Source: Candidatus Anammoxibacter sp.
GTDB taxonomy: Bacteria > Planctomycetota > Brocadiia > Brocadiales > Anammoxibacteraceae
Direction: 5' to 3'
DNA length: 60,180 bases
Assembly (NCBI GenBank): GCA_021777055.1
Contig: JAIQZO010000004.1
Span: forward strand, 119,594 to 179,773
Below the pieces are notes generated by a model. The model was given only the letters and a program-made list of their open reading frames with translations, was not told the origin of the DNA and did no database searches. Both the position numbers and the translations under genes were made by a program. Shown piece after piece: positions 42,836 to 53,700 of the stretch. The number at the start of each line of letters is the position of its first letter. The first letter of the stretch is position 1.

Positions 42836-44659
42836 ATGATGAAAGATATGGACAGAAATAATGAGGCTGGAAAATGTTATATCAATAATGATATAGCTGG
42901 TAATAGAAAAAAGAGCAAGCTGCTGATCATAATTTTTGCAATAATACCATTTATTTTTTCTGCCGCAGTATTCTTATATTTTGTAAAAACAAAGAATCTT
43001 TCTTCCGAAAACGACGAAACCAGTACAATACGTAAAGTACGTTATATGGAAGCAACACCTGTTACAGTACAAAAGGTGGCAGTTGGTTATGGACGTATAG
43101 TACCGTCCAGCGAATGGACAGGTTTCAGTGAGGTAAAGGGTCGCATAATATGTGTAGGGTGTTCATTATTCAGAAATGAGGACATAAGGAACCCGAATCA
43201 ACTAGCGTCAAAGCTTTCTTCTGGTATAGACCCGGCATCATCATATATCAAAAACAGGCTTTCAAACAGTACACTGGATGATCTTTCCGAATTCGGTCAA
43301 TCTTTAGAAATGTCAGATTCTCTTTTAGAGAAATTGGTGTATGAATTAAATATCTTGATACAGGATAGTTCCATTTATTCATTACCATACTTTAATGATG
43401 TGGTGTTAGACCAGAAAAAGCAGCTGCTTGCAGAAAAAAAAGAGTTAAGGTCGGATGAACTAATCTGTTTGAACAGGTCACTTATTGAAGCATTATTTCC
43501 AGACGAACTAGGTTCAAGTACTTTTTATAATATTAAAGAGGGGCAGTTTGTCCCGGAAGGAGCTGTAATTTGTCAGATAGATCCAACTGATTATTATCTA
43601 CTTATTGAACAAAGGTCACTGGTTGTTGAACAAAATATTATGCAGATAAAGGAGCTAAATAATGAGTTGATACACCTTAAAAAGATATTTGAACTGGAAA
43701 ATAAAAGAGCGGAGCTTTTTAAAACAGAATACGAGAGAAAACTTTCGATATTGAAACAGCAGGCCTTTTCTGCTTCAGAAGTTGAGAGAGAGCTTAATAA
43801 CTATCTTCATCAGCTTAATGCCGTTGAGGAGATAGCGAATTCAATAGAGCTGATTCCGATGAAGATTAAGAACCTTGAAGCTACCACCCAACAGGCGGAG
43901 TCACAGCTTAAACAGGCACGCCTGGATCTGAAAAGAACTGTGCTAACTGCCCCATTCGCAATGCGCATCAGTGAAGAAAATGTTGAACTCAATCAATTTG
44001 TCTCCCATGGTCAGATACTAGTCAGGGGTTATGGAATAGACACTGCAGAGGTTCATGCCAATTTTCTTGCGAAAAACATTGGAAACGGGTTATTTGATAG
44101 AAATCACACCTTTGATTTCCTTAAGTTTCTTAATTCAGGGTCAAAAGAGTATATAGAAGCACTAAACGTTCAAGCAATAGTTAACCTGTCTGAACTCAGT
44201 GGTGTGGAACAAACAGAGGATGCCCCGGCCTGGCGGGGTAAGGTTACCCGTTTACTCAGTTCAATTAATGAAGTGAGTCAAACCGTACCAGTAGTAGTAA
44301 CAGTAAAAGACCCGTACAAAGATATGGTTCTCGGTTCAAAACCGCCACTGACAAAAGGACGATACTGCAAGGTTACCCTTCTGGGGAACAAAACAGCACC
44401 AAAATACTGTATCTCCAGAACAGCATTGCACCACGACAAGGTATTGATAATGAAAGATGGCAAACTAGAAGTGCGTGATGTAAAGGTGGATTATTTTCAG
44501 GAAGATTATGCTGTAATCTCAAACGGTATTAATAAGGGAGAGCACATTATCCTCAGCGATGTATTTCCAGCCGTACCAAATATGCCGATAACAGGAGTAG
44601 ATAAAACAGAAACAGTATTGAGTAACTATCCGTGGTTTGTGGAGACCATGGAAAATTAG
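42836..44659 (+). CDS. RND efflux periplasmic adaptor (HlyD/MFP family) with large insert
   Basis: A 607-residue adaptor, much longer than the usual 350-450. An N-terminal membrane helix (about 25-45, LLIIIFAIIPFIFSAAVFLYF) precedes the first lipoyl half (GRIVPSSEWTGFSEVKGRI). An insertion of about 110 residues follows (about 105-215, rich in Leu, Ser and Glu), then the second half begins with IKEGQFVPEGAVICQIDPTDY. A coiled-coil hairpin (about 260-355) and beta-barrel segments (ARLDLKRTVLTAPFAMRISEE) complete the fold. The frame is open to a TTG at 42830; tandem ATGs at 42836 and 42839 are more likely. It pairs with the RND pump gene 27 bases downstream. Confidence 0.87.
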   Translation: MMKDMDRNNEAGKCYINNDIAGNRKKSKLLIIIFAIIPFIFSAAVFLYFVKTKNLSSENDETSTIRKVRYMEATPVTVQKVAVGYGRIVPSSEWTGFSEVKGRIICVGCSLFRNEDIRNPNQLASKLSSGIDPASSYIKNRLSNSTLDDLSEFGQSLEMSDSLLEKLVYELNILIQDSSIYSLPYFNDVVLDQKKQLLAEKKELRSDELICLNRSLIEALFPDELGSSTFYNIKEGQFVPEGAVICQIDPTDYYLLIEQRSLVVEQNIMQIKELNNELIHLKKIFELENKRAELFKTEYERKLSILKQQAFSASEVERELNNYLHQLNAVEEIANSIELIPMKIKNLEATTQQAESQLKQARLDLKRTVLTAPFAMRISEENVELNQFVSHGQILVRGYGIDTAEVHANFLAKNIGNGLFDRNHTFDFLKFLNSGSKEYIEALNVQAIVNLSELSGVEQTEDAPAWRGKVTRLLSSINEVSQTVPVVVTVKDPYKDMVLGSKPPLTKGRYCKVTLLGNKTAPKYCISRTALHHDKVLIMKDGKLEVRDVKVDYFQEDYAVISNGINKGEHIILSDVFPAVPNMPITGVDKTETVLSNYPWFVETMEN

Positions 44660-44686
44660 TCCCGGATTTATTAATCTGTATAAGGA

Positions 44687-47600
44687 ATGATTCGTTTTTT
44701 TGTTCATCATAAGACAGCAGCAAACTTGATTCTCATAATGGCCATAGGACTGGGGATATACAGCACTAAAGATATGGTTCGAGAAACATTTCCCAAGTTT
44801 AGTTTAGACAGGGTCATAGTAAAAGTAGATTATATCGGTGCTTCAGCCGCAGAGCTTGAGGAATCCGTCTGTGTTTTGCTTGAAGAATCTCTGGATGGAG
44901 TAGATGGAATAGAACAGTTCGTTGCGAGGGCTCGAGAAGGTTCATGCAGCGTTACAGTTGAGATGAAAGATGACTACGACCTGGATATCCTTTATCGAGA
45001 TGTAAGAAACGAAATTGAACAAATAAATAACCTGCCTGAACAGGCAGAAGACCCCATTGTATACGTAGAGAAGACTAATATGCCGGTAATCAGCATAGCG
45101 CTGGCAGGTGATGCTAATTTTAGAGACCTCAAAGAGTATGCAAATATAATAAAAAATGATCTGATAGAAGAGAATGTGGCAACTCTAGTAAAACTTCAGG
45201 GTGTTTCAGACACAAATATAAAGATTAAGGTAGATGAACAGACACTGCGAGGATTGGGACTTGACCTGTTTCGACTGAGGGATATTATTTTAAGCCAGAG
45301 CGGGGATTCTCCTGTGGGAAGTGTAAAAAGCAATGATCAGGAACTCATTATCAGGGTCACGGATCAAAGGCGTACTCCCGATGAGTTTACAGACCTGCTT
45401 GTTGTTTCTGATAACAAGGGATCCCGCATATTCCTTTCTGATATAGCGGAAATCTCTTGGGACAAAGAGAATGAAGAAGATGTGTGTTACCTCAATGGTA
45501 AACAGGCAATTATCCTTGCAATAAAGAAATCGGATGGGGAAGATGCCCTGCGTATAAGAAAAAATGTTATAGAGTTTGTAGAAAATTATCAGTCCCGCCT
45601 ACCGTCAGGCATGGAGATGAAGCTGATCGAAGATTCTGCAAAAGTTATAGATGACCGCCTTTCCATGTTAATGAAGAATGTGATACAGGGTTTCATACTT
45701 GTCTTCATTTCATTGTGGATTTTTCTGGATATACGATTAGCATTCTGGACAGCAATGGGCATTCCTTTTTCCTTTCTAGGCGCACTCTTTTTCATGCAGT
45801 TTACCGGTTTGACCTTGAACATGATTACCATGTTCAGTCTTATACTAGGTATAGGGCTTATTGTGGATGACGCCATTGTGATAGGGGAAAATATCTTTAC
45901 ACACCTTAAGTCCGGCAAAGAACCCTTTGCCGCCTGCGTAGCAGGGGTAAAAGAAGTTTCAGGTGGAGTTATAAGTTCTTTCCTTACAACGGTCGCCGTC
46001 TTCATGCCCCTTGTTTTTCTGAAGGGACAAATAGGAAAAGTTTTGTATGTTCTACCTATTGGGGTGATTTTGTGCCTCTCCGTAAGTCTTATTGAAGCAT
46101 TTCTCGTCCTCCCAAACCATCTTGTACACAGCTTAAAGAATATTAGCTCCAGAACAAAGTTAAACATAGCGCGGTTGAAGATAGAAAGAGCCATAGAATA
46201 TTTCATAAAAAACATCTTTTCTCCATTTGTAACACTCTGTCTGAAAAACCGTTATGTGACACTCTCTGTCATGATCGGTTTGCTGATTGTATCCATTGGT
46301 CTTGTCAAGGGTGGCAGATTAAGCTTTGTTGCATTTCCCGAGCTTGATGGCGATGTGCTTGTTTGTTACGTAATGATGCCTTCCGGAACTCCCGTTGGCA
46401 TGACTAAATCAGTCTCGCAGCGTATTGAAGAAGGAATCTGGGATGTGAATAGGGAATTGGCACCATCACAACCGGAGGGGCAACCATTAATAAGAAATGT
46501 TAAAATTCTCTATGGAGTTAATCCTGATGCCAAGGATGTGGGGTCCAATGTCGCGACTATAAGTGTGGAGCTGCTTAGCAGTGAAATAAGGGCCCACAAA
46601 AGTAATCTGATTCTAGAAAGATGGAGGAAGAGGGTTGGCACGATAGAGGATACTTTGTCACTTAAGTATAAATCATTGATAATAGGCCCAGCAGGTATGG
46701 CATTTGAAATACTACTAAAAGGAGGCAGTTTGAAAATGCTTGGTGCGGCAGCAAAAGAGCTGGAAAATAAACTGGATGAGTACAATGGTGTCTATAACAT
46801 TAACGATAATCTTAACGCAGGAAAGAGAGAGGCTCGGGTAGTAACAAAACCAATAGCAAAGACATTGGGTTTTACATCACGAGAAATAGTACAGCAACTT
46901 AATTCGTCCTTCTTCGGTGGTAAGGTACAGGAGTTTCAATCCGGCAAAGAAAATGTTGAGGTTAAGGTACAGTTTGCAGACAGAGACCGCAACTCATTAA
47001 GTGACCTTGAGAACTTTTACTTGGTTGATAAGCGTGGTAATCAAGTCCCGCTCTTAAATGTAGCGAAAATAAACATGGAAAGGGGATACTCCAATATCTA
47101 CCGCATTAACGGTAGAAGAACGGTGACTGTCAGTGCGGATATTGATACTCTGCATGGTAATTCAAGCAAGATTATGAAGGAGTTAGTTCGTGACTACTTC
47201 CCTAAACTAAAAGTCATGTACCCTGGATTGCGAATGGAAGTTGCGGGTCAGGAGAAGGAGACAGGCAAGACACTGGAAAGTGTGAATTCTGGTATGATTA
47301 TTGGACTTTCTGCAATATTTATAGTGCTTTCATTTGTATTTGGTTCATACGTACAACCGCTGACAATCATGACAGTAATACCATTCGGCCTGATTGGCAC
47401 AATCTTTGGATTCTACTTTATGGGTATTGACCTGAGCATGCCATCAATCCTTGGGTTTGCATCTCTCAGCGGAATAGTAGTCAACGATTCCATAGTGCTG
47501 GTTGATTTTATAAATAAAAAGATAAGAATGGGTGAAAATCCTTTAACCGCAGGGTATGAAGCAAGCGTTGCAAGGTTTAGAGCGGTTTTTCTGACTTCAG

Positions 47601-47785
47601 TTACAACTGTAATGGGATTGTTGCCAATATTGTTGGAGAAAAGTGTGCAAGCGCAGGTATTGGTACCAATGGCAGCAGCTATAGTGTTTGGTATTATTTT
47701 CTCAACGGTAAATGTCCTTATATTTGTTCCGTGCCTTAACGGGATATTCTATGATATAGGGATTCTAAAACAACGAAAAGAGTAA
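44687..47785 (+). CDS. RND-family efflux pump (AcrB/HAE-type)
   Basis: A 1032-residue RND transporter. The N-terminal helix (FFVHHKTAANLILIMAIGLGI in part), porter domains and twelve membrane helices with internal duplication fit AcrB. Signatures include GLIVDDAIVIGENIF (helix 4, two Asp residues of the proton relay, about 395-409), PSGTPVGMTKSVSQRIE, and near the C-terminus SGIVVNDSIVLVDFINKKI. It expels hydrophobic or amphipathic compounds using the proton gradient; the substrate cannot be read. It follows the adaptor by 27 bases. An outer-membrane factor (TolC) is not encoded nearby. Confidence 0.93.
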   Translation: MIRFFVHHKTAANLILIMAIGLGIYSTKDMVRETFPKFSLDRVIVKVDYIGASAAELEESVCVLLEESLDGVDGIEQFVARAREGSCSVTVEMKDDYDLDILYRDVRNEIEQINNLPEQAEDPIVYVEKTNMPVISIALAGDANFRDLKEYANIIKNDLIEENVATLVKLQGVSDTNIKIKVDEQTLRGLGLDLFRLRDIILSQSGDSPVGSVKSNDQELIIRVTDQRRTPDEFTDLLVVSDNKGSRIFLSDIAEISWDKENEEDVCYLNGKQAIILAIKKSDGEDALRIRKNVIEFVENYQSRLPSGMEMKLIEDSAKVIDDRLSMLMKNVIQGFILVFISLWIFLDIRLAFWTAMGIPFSFLGALFFMQFTGLTLNMITMFSLILGIGLIVDDAIVIGENIFTHLKSGKEPFAACVAGVKEVSGGVISSFLTTVAVFMPLVFLKGQIGKVLYVLPIGVILCLSVSLIEAFLVLPNHLVHSLKNISSRTKLNIARLKIERAIEYFIKNIFSPFVTLCLKNRYVTLSVMIGLLIVSIGLVKGGRLSFVAFPELDGDVLVCYVMMPSGTPVGMTKSVSQRIEEGIWDVNRELAPSQPEGQPLIRNVKILYGVNPDAKDVGSNVATISVELLSSEIRAHKSNLILERWRKRVGTIEDTLSLKYKSLIIGPAGMAFEILLKGGSLKMLGAAAKELENKLDEYNGVYNINDNLNAGKREARVVTKPIAKTLGFTSREIVQQLNSSFFGGKVQEFQSGKENVEVKVQFADRDRNSLSDLENFYLVDKRGNQVPLLNVAKINMERGYSNIYRINGRRTVTVSADIDTLHGNSSKIMKELVRDYFPKLKVMYPGLRMEVAGQEKETGKTLESVNSGMIIGLSAIFIVLSFVFGSYVQPLTIMTVIPFGLIGTIFGFYFMGIDLSMPSILGFASLSGIVVNDSIVLVDFINKKIRMGENPLTAGYEASVARFRAVFLTSVTTVMGLLPILLEKSVQAQVLVPMAAAIVFGIIFSTVNVLIFVPCLNGIFYDIGILKQRKE

Positions 47786-47959
47786 ATATAATTGAATTAG
47801 TAACTTATAATTCATCTTAGACTATACGTTACTAACTACTGTTTGATGCTTTCAATTTGTCTATTGACTATGGTGTAATAATTGATAATAATAACAGTCA
47901 AATATCGGCAAATTAGATTTTTAAATAACAATATATTGATAACGTAAAGGAGTTATTCT

Positions 47960-48127
47960 ATGGAAGATAAAGTAGTCTGGACAGAAGAGGCACAGGAACG
48001 TCTTAAATCCGTACCGTTTTTTGTTCGCAAGATGGCAAAGGCAAAAATAGAAAAGGAAGCTATCAAGTCTGGCGAAACAGAGATCACCGTTGAATTTATG
48101 CATAAGGTTAGGAGTCAGCAACATTGA
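47960..48127 (+). CDS. Small PCP_red-domain protein (55 residues)
   Basis: A short gene with a strong AAAGGAG site seven bases before ATG. The 55-residue product begins MEDKVVWTEEAQERLKSVPF, continues FVRKMAKAKIEKEAIKSG and ends with ITVEFMHKVRSQQH. This is the pattern of the PCP_red domain, first known from the C-terminus of the light-independent protochlorophyllide reductase B subunit and also found as stand-alone mini-proteins in non-photosynthetic anaerobes. Here no chlorophyll genes accompany it. Its function as a stand-alone protein is unknown to me. A GC-rich hairpin follows 50 bases downstream. Confidence 0.8.
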   Translation: MEDKVVWTEEAQERLKSVPFFVRKMAKAKIEKEAIKSGETEITVEFMHKVRSQQH

Positions 48128-49016
48128 TAACGAAAGACCATCGTTTAAAACCTATTGTTTCTTCAAATTGCAACACGCAGCGCTTTTCGTTATAGAAGCG
48201 CTGCAATTATATTTCCCATTTCAAATATAACCTTGCACTCTTCGCTGTCTCACGTTTTTTTTTATCTGTTTAATCACCAACTCTTTCAAAAGAAAATACC
48301 CTCAATGCAATCATTATTATTTCTACATAGATAGTAAATAGTAATTAGTTATTATTTTATTTTTACAATAAAATCTTTCAAAAAACAAAGCATCTTATAT
48401 TGTATCGTATTGCAAAAATTGTAGGGTGATCACCTGATTGTTTTGACGCATTACTTGTGTTATACTCACCATCAATACCGTATCTTAGATTAGAGATATC
48501 GCGTCCAAAGTATGAAATAATGTATTTATGACGGCTAATTTCTTGAACGTCGCACTTCCCCTGTAAGCTGTCTTATTCTAACATGTCATTACGACCGTTG
48601 AATATGACATATGTTTCACTCCTATTGTGTCATCATTCAATTTGTAGGTTATACTTGTATAAAACACTACGGTAAGCGACATTAAACGAATATAGTCTTT
48701 AATGAGTACGCCGATTCGATGATATAGAAGTTGAAAGTCTAATGGTAATTTTTGGGAAAAGTGGGCATTATTCCATAAATACCACAATATTGCCAACGGG
48801 GAGAATAAGATCAAATTAATGTATCTTAGATTCCAGTATAAGTTTAATAGCTTTATCTCGTTATTTCAAAAATAGTTAACATCGTAAAGATTAAATAATT
48901 AAATATTAGGAACCGTTGGTATGTTGTATGCAATATCGTTTGGTAAAGTTACCAGAATGACAATAGCTAATGTTAGTTATAGCATATTTTCCCTTTAACT
49001 ATTTCAGAGGTGGTAT
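48128..49016. other. Non-coding region, 889 bases
   Basis: Apart from a hairpin near its start, I see no gene or RNA. A 78-codon minus-strand frame at 48578-48814 shows no family features. Stretches near 48420-48600 look more balanced in base composition and could be decayed coding sequence, but I cannot name it. The DUF2278 gene downstream has GAGGTGG before its ATG. Confidence 0.4.
48177..48204 (+). terminator. Hairpin after PCP_red gene, weak terminator
   Basis: A perfect 9-bp stem GCAGCGCTT/AAGCGCTGC with a 10-base loop. No T-run follows (CAATTATATTT), so it may end or merely stabilise the small transcript. Confidence 0.5.
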
Positions 49017-50009
49017 ATGGCATTACAAAATTACGGAGTCTTAAAGGCACGTCCAATTAATAAGAAAATTGGTCTAGGTAATAGTCCACATTATCAAATA
49101 CACATGATTGATGACACAACTGATTACCGTATCGCGGTAAACGTAAAATCAAAGTTAAGTCCTTCAGAGTTGCTTTATGTTGTGGATGAAAACTTTACCC
49201 ATCCTCTAATAGAAGATTTAAAGGATTTTAAATCTGGATTTACCCCTGTTGCCTCTAAACCTGAAGGAATAGCATTAGACTATATCCGGAGTAATTTGTT
49301 TGATCCCAGGGATATGGTACCTTTGGCACACAACATTCCAGGGCCAGATAACGATCTAAACGAAAAAATAGACCACTTTGTTCAAATAGCCATTAATGAT
49401 ATCAGTTCCTCCATTTTTGCTTTTGGTGAAAGATGGGGACCTGAACCGCATAAGAAAGACGATCACTTCGGTTATAGACCGGGCAATGGAATCCATGATA
49501 TCCATATGAATCAGGGAAATGTCGGTGATTTTATTAAAGATGATGGGGTTTGGCAGGACGGAGGTCTATTGTTTCACTTTCCAGGACAAGACCGTTGGGT
49601 AGGTATATTTCTTGCATTTCAATCGCAGGCCTGGCATACAGATGATAAAACCGGACACACAATTACCCACTTACCTATCAGTGATGGTATTATTCGTATA
49701 ATTGCAGCGAAAATAAACCCAGAGGGAAATGATACAGGAAAGGAAACTGTGACTTTAATCAACACTTCTCCAGATTCCATAGACCTCAATGGTTGGAGTA
49801 TTGTTGATAAGAACAAAAAACGAGAGATATTAAGCGGACTTGAACTAAGAGGGTGCGAAACAGTAAGCATTAAGTTAAGTGGCAGTGGTGCGCAACTTTC
49901 AAATAAAGGTGGTATTATTACTCTACTTGATAATAACGGTATCAAAATTGATGGTATTTCATACAACGGTGGCGATGTTAAAAAGCAAGGGTGGTCGGTC
50001 GTATTCTAG
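49017..50009 (+). CDS. DUF2278 (YukJ-like) protein with lamin-tail domain
   Basis: A 330-residue protein without signal peptide. The first 220 residues match DUF2278: start MALQNYGVLKARPIN, then SPHYQIHMIDDTTDYRIAVNV, RPGNGIHDIHMNQGN (about 155-169) and WVGIFLAFQSQAWHTDD. The last 100 residues resemble a lamin-tail domain (VTLINTSPDSIDLNGWSIVD, GGIITLLDNNGIKIDGISY). The combination DUF2278 plus lamin-tail is known from many bacteria but has no established role. The His-rich motif may bind metal. It starts a same-strand cluster with two lipoproteins, a hydrolase and a truncated phosphoesterase. Confidence 0.85.
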   Translation: MALQNYGVLKARPINKKIGLGNSPHYQIHMIDDTTDYRIAVNVKSKLSPSELLYVVDENFTHPLIEDLKDFKSGFTPVASKPEGIALDYIRSNLFDPRDMVPLAHNIPGPDNDLNEKIDHFVQIAINDISSSIFAFGERWGPEPHKKDDHFGYRPGNGIHDIHMNQGNVGDFIKDDGVWQDGGLLFHFPGQDRWVGIFLAFQSQAWHTDDKTGHTITHLPISDGIIRIIAAKINPEGNDTGKETVTLINTSPDSIDLNGWSIVDKNKKREILSGLELRGCETVSIKLSGSGAQLSNKGGIITLLDNNGIKIDGISYNGGDVKKQGWSVVF

Positions 50010-50063
50010 CAGATAATTCTATAATATACCGATTTCTATTTTTATTATCTTCAAGGAGTAAAT

Positions 50064-50723
50064 ATGAAAGTAAGAGGTCGATTTATTTCACTAATTCTTT
50101 TACCTGTGTTATTTGGCATCTGTTGTTTAATACAATTAGGTTGTGGCTCAACTCAGCGTAATGTGACAATAGGGGCAGGTGGTGCAACAGCTTTCGGATC
50201 ACTCTCTGCAAGTAGTGAAATAGAACAAGTTTATTATTTAGGCGTGCTTGATCCCCATGATCAGGTGCCAGCAACTGTATATAGGGTTCGCGTAAGAGGC
50301 CAGGCAAGTTTTATAAGCAGGACAAAGTTTGCCTCTGGCTGGGTGCATGCAAGCTTAATAGATTCCATAGGATCAAGTCTTCAGTATGGAGATGATGATG
50401 GTATACTCCGTATCGAAAAGACAGGGGAAGAGTTTGGAGGGATAAAAACCGGTCGCCGTCTTATGCTATTTGGTCCAGAAGGTTTTCGTGAAGCCCCTAA
50501 AGATCATAGGTTAGCTATTGTGATGGGGGCAACACCACAAGAGTTCTTTAATGCAATGGACCGATCCCTAGGTGTTATTTCAGAGGTGCAGGAAGAGCAA
50601 CATTATTCAGCGTTAAACAGTCTGTTGTTTGAAGCACTTGCACAGGTGCAAAAAGAGAAAGTACGTCTTGATGCATTAAAATATGAAATAGAGAAAGATT
50701 TAACCGTTCGGAAAGGGGTATAG
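50064..50723 (+). CDS. Lipoprotein of unknown function
   Basis: A 219-residue protein with a lipoprotein signal: hydrophobic stretch ISLILLPVLFGICCLIQLGC, lipidated Cys at residue 27, followed by GST. The mature part begins with a Gly-rich TIGAGGATAFGS, is mostly beta-rich and ends in a charged helix (EKVRLDALKYEIEKDLTV). I do not recognise the family. AAGGAG precedes the ATG. It ends two bases before the start of the large coiled-coil lipoprotein gene, so the two are surely co-transcribed and may interact. Confidence 0.75.
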   Translation: MKVRGRFISLILLPVLFGICCLIQLGCGSTQRNVTIGAGGATAFGSLSASSEIEQVYYLGVLDPHDQVPATVYRVRVRGQASFISRTKFASGWVHASLIDSIGSSLQYGDDDGILRIEKTGEEFGGIKTGRRLMLFGPEGFREAPKDHRLAIVMGATPQEFFNAMDRSLGVISEVQEEQHYSALNSLLFEALAQVQKEKVRLDALKYEIEKDLTVRKGV

Positions 50724-50725
50724 TT

Positions 50726-53700
50726 ATGAGAATCAGGAAAAGATTAAGCATTTTTAAGTTTGTTTTATTATCCACTCTCCTGGTTTCTTTTATTGGATGT
50801 GCTGTAATGACGGTTGATGTGGATGTATACAAAGGCCCTATGTCAAACCATGAAGAAGTTCAAATGCAGCAGCTGGCCTCTATGGCAGTGGGGGCAAAAC
50901 CGCTTTTAGTTAGGTTGAGAGATGGACTTGAATGGAAGAAAAAAGAATTAATGATGATAAAAAATACTGGAGATCTTTCATATGTAAAGAGAGATGTTAA
51001 ATATAAAGGTAATATATACAGAGATAACACAAATATAAATATAAAGTATAAAGATAGTTATATAGGTGATGGGTATACATTTAAAAACGAGACGGCAAAG
51101 GCCGTAAATGATATATTGTCACTTTACGACGATAATAAACATATTAAAAATGCTAGTTTAAGTAGTGGGAGATTAGCAAATGGTCTGGAAACATTGATTA
51201 AGGAGTATTTGATTTCTGATTCAAACCGTAGGGATTATAATGAGAAAATATATCCTGAACAAAATAAACTTGCAAATGCAGTGGTTCGGTTTGCAGAAAA
51301 AGTGTTAGTCTTGACTAATAATGAAGCCCTTTTGGGAGATCAACAGATTTTTGGAGATGGTATCGGCTTTATTGGTAATGAAAAATTCAGGTATACAACA
51401 CTTCTACAATCAATAGGTAATTCAATACTTATACAGGCAGATGAATTACGTCACCGTGAAAGTCACGACAAAATGTTAAAGGAAAAAGTTGATTCTGAAG
51501 TTTTAGCATTAAATCACGTTCTGTTTCGGTCACCTGAGCAGGTTATCAATAGTAGGATTAACGGATTGCAGTCCATTGTTGAGAGCAATAATAAAGATAT
51601 AGAGAGAGAAAGAAAACATAAGGAGTCAATTAATAAGGAGATATCAGCAATAACAGGAAAGATCCATTTGCTGACCACAGAGATTGAAGCAGCAACGACA
51701 AATAGAAATGAGCTTAACAAAACAGACAAAGAATTAGGCAAATTGAAATCAACACTGAAAGAAAAAGAAAAGCAAAAAAACGAATTAAACAAAGATCTAA
51801 CTGAAAAGAATAACAAACTTAGGGGTCTTGATCTGTTAATTGCAAAAATCGGAACCGAAACTGTTCAACATGAAGATGCAGTTGAAATGGTTATTGAAAA
51901 CAAAGCTAAAGTTATTCAAGAACTTTATAAAGCGCCAAAAACTCCAGGTTCCAGTCTAATTTCTGTAGCAGAACCGGAACAAGATGCCAAAGCTCTGAAT
52001 ATAAGCCCAAGTGCAGTTGCCAATAAAATAAAGCAGATAATAAATACAGAATTAAAAAATGAAACAGAAGATAGTGAACGCTTTAAGAAACTAGAGAATA
52101 CAATCTTAGTACTGAACAATCTTAAGCATCCAATGGATAGTTTTTCTATTGAAGATGCATTAGGGTTAAATGACAAAGACAAAAAGGATAAAATTGACGC
52201 AAAAGACATATTAGATACACTTATTACAGTTTTGCGAAATGAGCATATCTTAGCCATTGAAGAGGGAGATAATGGCTTTGCAAAAAATATAGAAAAAGCT
52301 CTTGCTGCAGCATATGAACATCGTTCGGGTTTAGTATATATAAGACCACCTAGTGCCTATCTCCGTAGCAGTTATCCGGTGACAACATTTCAGGATAGCC
52401 CACAACTTGGTTGGAATAATATGCTTACAGATCGGGCGATAAAGGGTCTTCCTCTTATTTCTGATCTTTTCGCTACTGGAAATCGTGTAGGGTCTCGCCA
52501 AGAAGTAAGGGAAGAGGTTGACAAACAGTTCTGGCACAATATTAATCGTGTAAGGGTTTCTGGCGGAGGCAGGACAAACTATGTGGTCGCAAAAGATGAT
52601 GTTGGTAATTGGTATGTTAAGTCATATTCTACTGATCCCCAAGATATTATAAGATCCGCAAAAAGCCTTGCCATGTTCAACCTGAGTGGCAGTATGGGAG
52701 TAGACATGATTAGCAGGCTAAGGCAGTATACTTCGGAACAGGCAGGTGAAAGCACTGGATCTGATAAAAAATCTGACTCCAGCCTTTCCAATATAGAAAC
52801 TTTATACGTTAAGTACGTCAACAGTTTTAATCAACAGGCGAAATCAGATTATAATTTATTTCTAAATACTCTCAATGAAAAAGAAATAGAAAAAAAGATC
52901 AAGAAATCGGCAGAATCAATTGAATATATTACGAAAACAGAAGGTGTTAAAACCGCAATTGATAATAATGTAGATATTGTATCAGAGAATATGTTAGATC
53001 CTGTAGCAAAAGACTTAAAGAATGCAGAGAATATTGATGACAAAAATACAGTTGCTAAACTAAGCGGTACAGTAATAGACCTCCTATACTCTACAATACG
53101 ATTTCATAATGAACTAATCTATAAAATTAAATCAGGTAATTTAGTTACTAGTAAAGCTAAAACAAATTTAACAGCATCAAAAACGGCTAAGAAACAAGAG
53201 GAAGAGAATCTAACTGCAGCAATAGACAGTACAAAGAAAGCTAAAAAGGAATATAGTGAAACATTGGAAGCTTATGAGAAGAAGATAGATGAAGTAAATG
53301 ATTTGGAATTAAAAAGCAAAGAATATAAGAAGTTAGTTTCAAATGCTGAAAGAGCGGCAACTGAAGCTACTAGGATTGCAAATGAGGCAAATAACGCGGC
53401 TCGCAATGCTAACACTGCAAATACTAAAGCTGAGTCTGCTAACGCGAGAGCGAATGAAACAGCTGATAGGGCAAATGATAATGCCAATAAAGCGAATGCA
53501 GCAGCTGCCATAGCTAACACGACTAATACCAACGCTGCGGCAAAAGCTACGACAGCTAGCGCTACCGCTAATGCTGCTAATGACGCAGCAGCGGATGCAT
53601 TAGCTGCATTTAATGCTGCTAATGACGCTAATGCTATTGCAGCTTCTAAAGCAGCTAAAATTGTACTTGATAATGCAAATGAACGTGTACGTATTGCGAA

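Noticed and set aside
45589..46215. 208-codon minus-strand frame
   Set aside because: It is antisense to the membrane domain of the RND pump, which has full-length family support.
48578..48814. 78-codon minus-strand frame considered as transposase remnant
   Set aside because: The translated sequence has no convincing transposase motif; base usage is that of the surrounding non-coding DNA.
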